This document shows positions 54,600 through 64,000 of a stretch of DNA of 64,000 bases, in pieces; the stretch's first letter is position 1, and each line of letters opens with the position of its first letter. Location of the stretch: positions 408,047,612 to 408,111,611 of the forward strand of contig NC_085141.1 of assembly GCF_024139115.2 (NCBI RefSeq), read 5' to 3'. The notes under the pieces are model-generated. The model had not been told where the DNA came from, did not search any database, and was given only the letters and a program-made list of their open reading frames with translations. The translations under genes were made by a program, and so were the position numbers. This DNA is from Armigeres subalbatus. Lineage: Eukaryota; Arthropoda; Insecta; Diptera; Culicidae.

Positions 54600-55000
54600 T
54601 CCAAAAATGGTACAGAAGGAATTTCTAAAAGAATTTCGGACGAAATTCTCAAATGAATTAGCAAAGGAATTCTCGAAGGAATCTCTAAAAGAATTTTTGA
54701 AGAAACTTCACAAAGTATTTCCGATAATAATGAGGTTTTTTCTGGAGAAATTTCTGAAGGATTTCTCCTAAAACGATTTCCGCTATTATTCTATAAACAA
54801 TTTCCGTAGGTATTCCTGATGGAATTCACAAAGGATTTTCCATAGGTCTTTCCGAAGAATTTTCCAAAGGAATTATTGAAAGAAGGTCCACAGGAATTTC
54901 TTAAAGAATTCGTAAAGGAAATTCTGAACGAAATTTTCAAATAAAATTCTGTAGGAATTTCCGACATTCGTAAATGCAAACATTTCTTTGGACGTTCTCC
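54600..55000 (+). repeat. Diverged GGAATTCC-type repeats, forward
   Basis: AAGGAATTTCTAAAAGAATT and AGGAATTCTCGAAGGAATC units; AT-rich derivative of the 24-bp minisatellite. Confidence 0.65.
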
Positions 55001-55650
55001 CAGGAAATCTTTTGAAATGTCTTGGGATTTATTCTGAAAATCCTCCGGGAATTTCAGCGGAGATAAATTCAGAAATTTCTTTGCATATTCCTTATAATAT
55101 TCCTCAGAAAATTCAAAGATGGAATTATAAGAAAATTTGGAAAGATCCTTCTTTAAGGATTTTTTTTTCAGTACCTACAACACCTACGGAAATTATTTTA
55201 GGATAACCTTTGAAAATTCCTTTAGGAATTTCTTCGGAAAAAATTTAGAACTATGCCAGTACTTTCTCAAGAAATCCCTTTGGAAACTCTAGGAAGAAAT
55301 TCTTGAAATTCCTTCGAAATTTCCCTCAGGAATTTCTTCAGAACTTCCTCCAGGATTTCTTTCGAGAATTCTTTTAGGTATTCCTTCGGATTTATTTAGC
55401 AATTCTTACAGAAATTCCTTTAGACCTTCGGAGATTCCTTTTGAAATTCCTTCGTAATTTCCTTTGCGCATTCTTTCGGGAATCTCTTCAGAAAATCCTT
55501 TAGAATTTCGTTTTAAAAACTTCGTTAATTTCATTTGGATTTTTTTGGGAATTTCGTAGAGAACTCTTAAGAAATTCCTTACGAAATTCCTCCAGGAAAT
55601 CCTTTGAAACTTCCGTATGAATCCCTCCAAAAATCCCTTATTCTTTCATA
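55000..55650 (-). repeat. Diverged GGAATTCC-type repeats, reverse
   Basis: TCCTTTAGGAATTTCTTCGG and TTCCTCCAGGATTTCTTTCG words: the opposite sense to 54600-55000, giving a head-to-head pair. Confidence 0.65.
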
Positions 55651-55689
55651 ATTTTGCGGATGATTTTTTTTCAGCAAAATTTCCGGAAT

Positions 55690-55990
55690 GATTCCTGCAT
55701 ACATTTTGAAAGGAATTTACCATTGGAATTTCTGGAGAAATTCACAAAGGCCTTCCGGGAGGTTTTACGAAAGAATCCCTGGAGGTATATATTCAGATTA
55801 ACTACAGGGGGAGTTTTATAAATTATTCCTTGAGAAGTTCATGAAAGAAGTTTTGGAGGATTTACTGAGGAAATTTAGAAAATAATCCAGGAGGCATTTC
55901 CAAAAAACAACCTGAATAGATTTAGGAATTTCTAAACGATTTTCTGAAGGAATTTCCAAATAAATTCCTAATGGAATTTTCATAGAAATT
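55690..55990 (+). repeat. Diverged GGAATTCC-type repeats, forward
   Basis: AAGGAATTTACCATTGGAAT and GAATTTCTGGAGAAATTC words; the sense switches again relative to 55000-55650. Confidence 0.55.
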
Positions 55991-55996
55991 TTTAGA

Positions 55997-56900
55997 TTTT
56001 TTTTCCAATGTGTTTATTTGCTAGGCTCATGCGTGTATAACACTTGACGGAGCCGCAGTTTGAATAATGATATTTACAATGTATATCATCATATTGCTAT
56101 CAGTTAGTGGGACACAGACAAACGTACTCGTGGTTACTCGAGATTAGAGACAGGGTAAGGATTTGGATTTTTGGGTTTTCAGCAGCTCATCCGGGACTTT
56201 GACGTCTTGTAGTGTACCGTTGTGGTCTAGCTATGATACGGCAGGGAGTATTTTCCGGCTGGCCAGATCTTCGTGGTGCTCCAACCAGAGTAAAACCAAA
56301 CTACGTGATCGATGTCATCACAACAGGCTCTGCACCTACATAAGTTATATTGACAAGGTTTATTCTGTACAGATGTGCGTTTAGTGAATAGTGATTGGAT
56401 ATAAGCCTCGACATCATGCGAATGAATCCTCGGTTTAAGTCCTCACCTCTGAAACACACTCGCTGTAGGAATTATGGAAAACAGCCACCGTCCAATTTCT
56501 TTGCCAACTTTGAAGAGTACTCTGACGGACTAATGGGAAAAACTCGTTGCTCGAGTATTGTCTATCATAAACTTCACCTTCCTGTGCCTACGCCTTCTCA
56601 TTGTCACAGATTGATCAGTGAGATGGGACCCAAACAAAGCTAATCTTGAATGATCTTTCGACAAAAACACGCATCTGCTCGCTTATGTTTGTAAGAGAGT
56701 AAGATTCGTGCTTAACAGATTTTATCGACTCCGGCTCGATAGAACTAAGAATATCCGAGAAGATGAAATAATGTTCTCGGGCTGATCGAAAATTATCCCC
56801 AAAGTGAAGTTAATTGCTGCCAGCTCAACAACATAAACTGAACACGGTTTCTGAAGATTTCGGAATGTTTAATTTACATTGCAAATACCCAAGCCAGCAC
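55997..56900 (-). pseudogene. Non-LTR retrotransposon 3' end with RNase H (LOA/I-like)
   Basis: Minus-strand pieces in several frames: AAINFTLG (RNase H Glu region), ILSSIEPESIKS, then ISFVWVPSH (RNase H distal motif), LAKKLDGGCFP, GEDLNRGFIRMMSRLISNH and CCDDIDHVVWFYS (the C-terminal Cys-rich motif of RNase H-bearing LINEs). The 3' UTR ends with AATAAA (56013-56018) and an A8 tail at 55997-56004. It is heavily frameshifted and inactive. Confidence 0.8.
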
Positions 56901-56904
56901 TGGT

Positions 56905-58090
56905 AGTTGTGATGTTGGTGTTGCAATTGAAATTTCTCAAAAAAAAAGGAAGTTAATTTTTGGATTTCTACAAGTATTTGGAACATCTGAAGGAACACTT
57001 TCAAGAATTTCTACGGGAAGTCCTTCGAAAATTTGAACAGCAGTAAAACAAAACCCTGTTTTGAATCTGGAATTAGGACTTGCCAAAAAACCAAAGATAT
57101 CAGAATTTCAGTCGATTCATCATCATACTTCTTCGAATATTCTCGAGAATTCCTTAGGAATTTACTTCAGGAGTTGCTTTGAAAATTTCTTTGGGTGATA
57201 TTTCATGAATTCATTCAGAAGTTCGTTCGGAAAATCCTCTTCAGAAATTAATTCGATTAGTCACTCAAAAATTCTTCTAGGTATACCTTCAAAAATTCTC
57301 TCAGGAATTCCATCATGAATTTTTTCTCTCTTCTTAAGGATTTTTTTCAAAAATCCTCCGCAAATAAATCCAGAAATACCTTCAAAAATTCCTTTAAAAA
57401 TTTGTCTGAGAGATATTTTAGATACCCCTCCGGAATTTCCTTGAGTTTCTCTGTGAAATCCTCCAAGAATTTCTTCGGAATCCTTCAGGGTTTCTTTCCG
57501 CAAATTCTCAGGAAATAACTTTGAAGAGTTCTAGTTTTTTTTTGGAAATAAATCACGATATTGTTTCGAAAATTCCTTTGGAAAAACCTTTAAAAATCCT
57601 TAAGGAATACTTGCGTCTTGAGAATTTTTTCAGAAATTCCTTCCGAGATTTCTTGAAAAATTCCTTCGAAATTCCTTAACGAAATATATTAAGAATTTCT
57701 TCGGAAATTCTTCAAGAAATTCGGAAATTGCTTTGAAAGTTTGGTCGGAATTCCCACGGAAAAAAATTCGGAAATACCTACGGAAATTGCTTCAGGAAAA
57801 TCATCAAAAATTCTTTTAGGAGAATTCCTTATGAAATTTCTTTATTTTTTTGGAAATGGATTTAGGAATATCTGCGGAAATTGGTTTAGGAATTCCTTCG
57901 AACTTTTTTTTTTCAATTATTTCAGGAATTTCTTAAATAAATTCTTCCAGTATTCTTACTATTATTATTGGAGTTCCTTGAGACCTTCGGATATTCAGAT
58001 TTTTTTTCGGTAGTCACTTATATAGAATACGATTTTTTCCGGGAGTCACTTCTGAAATTTAATCTGAAATTCTTTTAGGATCATTCGGGA
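56905..58090 (-). repeat. Diverged GGAATTCC-type repeats, reverse
   Basis: TTCCTTAGGAATTTACTTC, AATTCCTTCGAAATTCC and similar units, AT-rich, mostly from 57,100 on. Open frames inside (57261-57518) are repeat-driven. Confidence 0.6.
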
Positions 58091-58094
58091 ATTA

Positions 58095-58102
58095 CTTCAA
58101 GA
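58095..58102. repeat. 8-bp target duplication of the palindromic MITE, left copy
   Basis: CTTCAAGA; the right copy at 58476-58483 is CTTTAAGA (one mismatch), as expected for a hAT insertion. Confidence 0.75.
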
Positions 58103-58475
58103 CAGTGGTGCTCAGCACTTTGGGCGTTTTTTGCTTAATTTGCTTCTCACACAATACAAATGAGCTTTGACCATACAAATTAGCACTTGGTTGAAGGCTT
58201 TTAATTATATCTATCTGCTGAGGGTAATAAAACGGATATTAGTGTTAAATCCACTCCGTACGAAACGATCAAAGTAAAACAAAGGTGCGGCCGCACTGTG
58301 ATTTAACTTTGATCAAGTCGTACGAAGTGATTTTAACACAAATATTCGTTTTAATATCCTCAGTTGATAGATATATTTAAAAGCTTTCGTCCAAGTACAA
58401 AGTTAGAAGAAAGCTCGTTTTCATTGTGTGACAAGCAAATTAATGGGAAAATGCCCAAAATGCTGAACACCACTG
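58103..58475. mobile_element. Loopless palindromic hAT MITE, 373 bp
   Basis: The two halves (58103-58290 and 58291-58475) are inverted copies along their whole length with moderate divergence. The ends are CAGTGGTGCTCAGCA and its partner CAGTGGTGTTCAGCA. The centre is the perfect palindrome GTGCGGCCGCAC (58285-58296). CAGTGG ends plus an 8-bp duplication indicate the hAT superfamily. No coding capacity. Confidence 0.85.
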
Positions 58476-58499
58476 CTTTAAGAGTTTGTTCGTAAATTT

Positions 58500-59110
58500 C
58501 ATCTGGATTTCATTCTTTAATGAGTTCTCGGAAAAATTCTTCTAATCAAATTTCCGGAATAGTTCCTGCAGAAATTTCGGAAACAATTTCAAATGATTTT
58601 ATTAAAAGAATTTCCGAAGAATTCCCTGGAGAAAGTTTCAAAAGTGTTTCCGAATAAATTTCCAAAGGAATTCCTAAAGGAATTTCCAAAGAAATTTCTA
58701 AAAGAATCTTTGAAGAAAATTTCTAAAAGAACTAGTGGGGTAATTTTTGATGAAATTTTCTTAGAATTTCTTCTTTGAATTTAAAAAAAAATGTCTTGAG
58801 GAATCTTCAAAGGAATTGCTGGATTTATCTTTGAAGTGATTTCCAGAGGATTTTCTGGTAAAATCCCTCGACTAAATACAAAAAAAATGCTTGGAGGAAT
58901 GTCCAAAATGTCCAAAGATATTCTTGGACAAATGTAAATGTCGGAAATACCTTCAGGATTTCCGTTGGCACTTCAGTTGGGAATTCGTTCGGAAACTCCC
59001 AAGAAAATTCCTGAAATTTTGTCCTAGCTTTTTGGAAAAGATTTTTGATGGAAATTCCGGAAGAATTACTGGAGAAATTTCGGAGGGAAAGAATTGACTC
59101 AATTCCGAAC
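58500..59110 (+). repeat. Diverged GGAATTCC-type repeats, forward
   Basis: AGGAATTCCTAAAGGAATTT and GGAATTACTGGAGAAATTTC-like units; the sense switches relative to 56905-58090. Confidence 0.6.
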
Positions 59111-62100
59111 ATTCGCTTTTAAATGGTCATTTTGGATTTATTCGTGTAATTCTCTCCATTGGATCTTGAATTCATTTGTAATTGCGATCCTCAGAACTAA
59201 AAACCGATGGAATTTTAGTTTTAGGGTGCCAAATCGCCAGTGTTCGGAATATGAGTCATGTTCGGTATTTGAGCCAAAACGGTATACGAAGGAATACCTA
59301 AAATAATTTTTGAATTGAATGTTTTCGGAAAAGCATTCCTAAGAATTTCTAGAGACCTTTTGAATAAATTAGACGATTGCATTGAATTATTTAGACGATA
59401 AAATGCAATAAAATTTTCTTAATTGATTTATCGCTTGACTGATTACGCTCCCAATTGTAGTTCTTACTACTGACGCCAAATAATAAATGAACCATAAATG
59501 AACGCGTGAATATGTCATCGGCCAAAGGGTATATTGTTAGGCGTTGCTCGGTGACTAGCCAACCAGACGCAGCACGCGGAGAAATTCTCACAAAAATAAA
59601 ATATTTGACATTTCAATTCTTTTTTACTATCAGATGCAGAAAACAGTTACAACCTTAGACCCCTAGACACAGCATTTGATGAAAAAAATCACAGACAACA
59701 GACGTTGAAAATTTTAATTTTTTTAAATGCATGAATTAATAAACCGTGAAAAAAAAAACACTAGCCACGGGCGCTACTGCGTCCACAAATAAACTAGTGG
59801 TATAATAATTGCCATCTGTTTTCAGTCTTGCTTTTGAAATATACAAATACAAATCGCAAATTGAAAAGTTTACCAGAAATACCTCACCATGCTTCTCGCA
59901 GATAAAATTGCAAGCAACATTGTCCTTATCCTATGCACATAGGGACATTAGTCTCTTATTTTGCATGTTTTTTGCGTTTATCAGCGACAATTACACTCCT
60001 TGATCCCACATGACTCTTATGGACCTCGTTTACGATAAAAATGCTGAAGTAGAACAACAATGTAGGTATTATAAAATTCATCTCTTATAATTATTTCATC
60101 ATGCCTTCAAAGCATAATAATTACATCATTGCTTCTGTAAACAATGAATAATCAATCCACAACAACCTACCAGACCATTACACTGTGAACTGTTGCTTGG
60201 ATCGTGATGTTTATTTTGCCATCTAACTTTCACTAGAAACACATCAAATTGTAGCAGTTCTCATGCAGTCACGTTTCAATAAATTAAAATTCTACTCGAA
60301 CATATTTCTGTAGTTTAATGCTGATCTTTAAATAAAGTTGATCAATTTATTTCACTTTTCATCCACTTTACCTAGAATATCATCTATATTTTAGAATTCA
60401 GGTCAACAATCAAGATCATTCAAAGGTTCAATGTAGCCATCGAAAGGTCATCGATAAAAATGTTCTTCATTCACTAATGTAAGTCAAGTACCGGAGTCTA
60501 GTCCATTTCTAGGTGTATTTGAGCCACTTGACCTCGTGTCTGACTTACTTCATGCGCGAGAGAGGTTTGTTCATATGTCTGCCTTCGCCTTATGAATGTT
60601 GATCATGAATTCATGAGTAAGGAGTTGTAGAAAGGAATGTATCCAAAGTGATTGTTTGCAATCGCGCATATGAATGGAAAGAATCTGAAAGTGAACCTAT
60701 GCAGAACACAACGAAGTCGTCGTCAATGACGGCATCTCCAGCGTCAAATCAGAACTCTGACATCACCATGTGATTGGCCGTCTAAATATATCAAACCGGA
60801 GAGTTTGCTTTTTTAACCCGCTTGCAATGAAGCGGCGGTTTGGCCACTGACGTCACCCTCGGTGATGGTGAAGTCACCATCTGTAAAACTTTACATGATG
60901 CTGCTGCTGCTGGTGAGAGCGACACAAAATAACTACAAGCGCCAGTATGGTTTTTCGAAATCCAATTTGGGTCAGTTGACCTTGTTTCCAGCTGGGTGCA
61001 GACCCGAAACGTCATGTCCCATTAGTGTGACAGTTTACCTACATCCATCGGATATTATTGGCAGCCTTAAAAGCCGAAAATGGGTGCTGCCCATGGCCCA
61101 GCCGGACGGCAAATCCAATTATTCCGTTCAATTGTTTTCTAATATTGACATGGTTTTATACGATTATAGACACCGGTCGCCAGTGATGACGAAGAAGCTG
61201 AAGGGAAATGTGCAAACCTGAAAGGCATCGAATCTTCTGATCTATTTTTGGGGGTCCAATGTTGGGACGGTGTAATTGAGTTTGCAGATTTGGTTCGTGT
61301 GTTTTATTATAAGCTTCCCGGAATTGTAAAAGCATAGCCATGATTTTTGGAAGCGTCTCTAGAAATTTAGATGTTTCCATTTTGAACAATTGATTCAGAA
61401 TAGTGAAAGTGAAAAATATTGTCAGGTCTTAAATTATGAATGCCAGTTGTCTTTAAAAGTCGTTCATATACAAAAAGTCCTACCCTTTGATGTTGTATCA
61501 TTCAATCACAGTATCAGCGACTCAATAGAACCACAATGTATCAGCACATAAAGCCCAATTACGCCCGTCAAGTGGAGTTGACTAATTCAATCTCCCACTT
61601 TGGCTCGGTCGTCGTTGTCGCCAACAAATCCACACGCGTCATCATTTTAAATTCAAATTGCTCGGAAACATCGTGGCTCTTCATGGTCACACATTATGCA
61701 CTCCGACCCCAGAGATTATTGTCCACATACAAACACGCGCAGCGAATGATATTCTCTAACAAACGCGAAATTCAAACGATTGCACTCAAACTTCTTCGGT
61801 TGGTTCGTTAGATGCTGACTGGCGTTGGAACGCCTTCTTACCCGTCAAGTTCAGAAACGATCCGACCAAACTATCCAGCAACCATTTCAGCAGCGCAAAC
61901 GTACGCGTCCAGTTCTCCTCCATACCTGCCTACTGTCGAGTTCATCGCTGATCGCTGTTTCCGTGCCATCATCATCACCAACGGAGCCAAGTCACGAACA
62001 AAGTTTTGGTTGCGATGATGTCATCCTGCTCAAGCTTGAGTTGTTTGAGAATCGATTTATGGAGCTGCCTACTTAACACATGCATATTCAGTTTAATCAT

Positions 62101-64000
62101 GTTAGTACTCATCCTCGCAAAAATTCCTTCCTTTTTTAGTGTTTCGTTTCAGCAATTGAATATCCTGGCCCACAGATACATAGCACGTGCCTTTTAATTA
62201 CAGTTTTTAATCTCGACTGCGTCTGGTCCGGAAGGCCGGAAAAAAGGAATATGACTGTCCGGGATTAAGCATTATAAATCACCATGTCCGCAAAAAGTCA
62301 AGCTCGTCTTGGCTTGAACCGGGAGGAGAGGTCAGTGGGTGGGTTGGTACGATGGAATTAATTATGCACGCGCGCGCCACACGAACAGAAGTTTTTAATT
62401 AAGCAGTGCCTAGAGAGCATCATTCCTGCAATTGAATAGTTCATGCTGTGCGAAAGTGAAACTAAAAACCCACACCTCTCAACACGGCGATGACGACGCC
62501 TAGGCGTTGTCGTTTGTTAATATCGTAACGACGTGGAAGGTCGACGCCCTTACAAATCGTTCCAAGCATGTGTGACGAAACAGAGATTTTAAAATCCATT
62601 GTTAAAAAAATTTAGTTCACTGGATGGAAGGTAATCATTGGAGGTCAACTGAAAGACAATACTAACTCGTAAATATTCACAACCAGTCCAAGTCCAACCG
62701 AACCACCACCAATAATTGTCTACAGTGTGCCATTCAAACTCGTTCGAGTATTCAAAGCCAATGGGATCGATGTGTTTACATTCGGTGCACTGTGCCGAGA
62801 TAAGATAAAACGCCATATTTTCAATGTTGATTCGCTTCTGTGCTATATGTACATATACATTGGTAGATAGTCATGCAGTGCCCGCTAGTTAGTCAGTCTG
62901 TCAGTCGGTCACTGGTCATTGCTGATTAATCGGAATGCAATGAAAACTGCACGAAGAACGCGATCAATCAACCTGCTTGTGATTGGAAGTGATTGATCTA
63001 CCGATGAAATGACCTTGGCGCTAATTCTGGTTAGTGAGCACACTGTTACGCCGCCAGCTCATACAAAAATGCAATCACCAGATAGGGATGGGCGCCGGTA
63101 CGAACATTATAGTCAGCGCACAGCGGCGTTTTCGTTGTCAGAAATTTGTCGAGAAAATCCGATGAATTTCAGTGAAATACTATTCCGAATTTTTCATAAA
63201 AAAACGCGTACAAAGTGAAATTATAGATGCTTTCGAAGGAAGGGGAAATTATTTTAAATTTCCTAAACTATTGTTCAGGGCTTTTTTAATTAGACTGTAT
63301 TTTATGTATGAATCGACTTTATTTACTGGATAAGAACAGGAAACTAAAAATATCAAATTTAATTTAGCGAAGTTATGCTTGTTTGAATTTCGTCGAGATT
63401 TTGTCTATCTCAACCTCTGTGCAAGAAGTTCCTCCCAATTTACGCTGATTTTTTCGGAATAATTCATGAATTTTTTTATGAAATAAGGGTAACGGCTCAA
63501 ACCTTGGCCCATTATGCTACGGTTGAGCACATTTATCGCTATAAAACTTCATATATGTATTGCATTTCCAACCAGAATTATTCCACCAGCCGGCTTGCTT
63601 ACATTTGGTTTTGATGCCAAATAGCAAAAAACGACGATGAATGTCCGCAATATCTCGTTTAAACCAGCGAAAGTCTCGAGAGAAATGGCCAAAATATCGG
63701 CATCCGTGTCCCTATCATGTGGATAATTTTTCAGCCCACTTGGGACAACTGATTGTTGATTTCGAACATACGAAAGATAAAGATGGGTTGCTGTTTATAG
63801 TACCAGTCATTTTGCTTGCGTTGAATAAAGGCAGCATGCAAACAAATAGAGAAAATCAAATCATCTTATTGAGCGTGAATTCTAATTGGTTGCATGTAAA
63901 ATACTACCACACTGATTGTGAGAGTGCGTTTTAGGGGAATCTAAATAGCACGATTACCAAGGACATGCTAACGAAAATACTATAATATGTATCATTTATT
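59111..64000. other. Low-repeat region, no recognisable gene
   Basis: I find no transposon or RNA gene. 60,700-62,100 is relatively GC-rich with open frames (60862-61221; 61825-62076) that resemble no known family. 62,885-62,915 has a TTAGTCAGTCTGTCAGTCGG run resembling clustered initiators. 63641-63934 is a 97-codon plus-strand frame without recognised motifs. This may be intronic or upstream sequence of a gene outside the window. Confidence 0.3.

Overview
This window looks like repeat-rich euchromatin from a culicine mosquito, most probably Aedes (aegypti or albopictus; I cannot decide which). The evidence is a Feilai-type tRNA-derived SINE with a perfect 13-bp target-site duplication, RTE-clade and RNase H-bearing LINE fragments, a Ty3/gypsy element with a tRNA-Arg-type primer site, hAT and TA-inserting elements, and insect-type U6 snRNA genes. 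I found no convincing intact host protein-coding gene. Most long open frames lie in tandem repeats whose unit keeps frames open, or in broken transposons.

Layout: 1-3.86 kb is a 24-bp minisatellite. 3.9-8.0 kb is AT-rich, with a nested foldback element at 5.5-6.6 kb. 8,036-14,713 is a complete minus-strand Ty3/gypsy LTR retrotransposon with two apparently identical 446-bp LTRs, a 4-bp target duplication and a frame-broken gag-pol. 15-16.4 kb is less repetitive. 17.0-19.3 kb holds a foldback hairpin, Feilai and other dispersed repeats. 18-24 kb and 54.6-59.1 kb carry diverged copies of the 24-bp repeat in alternating orientations. 24.9-27.5 kb is an RTE LINE split by a TA-inserting element with 24-bp terminal inverted repeats. 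29.9-30.5 kb is a minus-strand RTE 3' end. 30.6-32.25 kb is a highly homogeneous 23-bp array of about 71 copies, and 33.2-34.5 kb is a diverged array of the same unit in the opposite orientation. 37-51.3 kb contains four U6 snRNA genes with identical transcribed sequence, one on the minus strand and three on the plus. A perfect 74-bp-arm hairpin lies just downstream of the first. 41.2-43.0 kb is a hAT-like remnant with a GTF2IRD2/ZBED-like transposase start. 48.4-49.3 kb and 53.9-54.5 kb hold dispersed elements. 56.0-56.9 kb is the 3' end of a LINE with an RNase H domain. 58.1-58.5 kb is a loopless palindromic hAT MITE. 59.1-64 kb shows few repeats and no recognisable genes.

Functionally, the U6 genes are the only confidently active host loci: Pol III transcribed, with TATA boxes and, in three of four, a shared PSEA-like element. 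The rest is mobile-element history plus tandem arrays. The most unusual structures are the facing inverted minisatellite arrays, the foldbacks, and the LTR element whose matching LTRs contradict its broken coding region.
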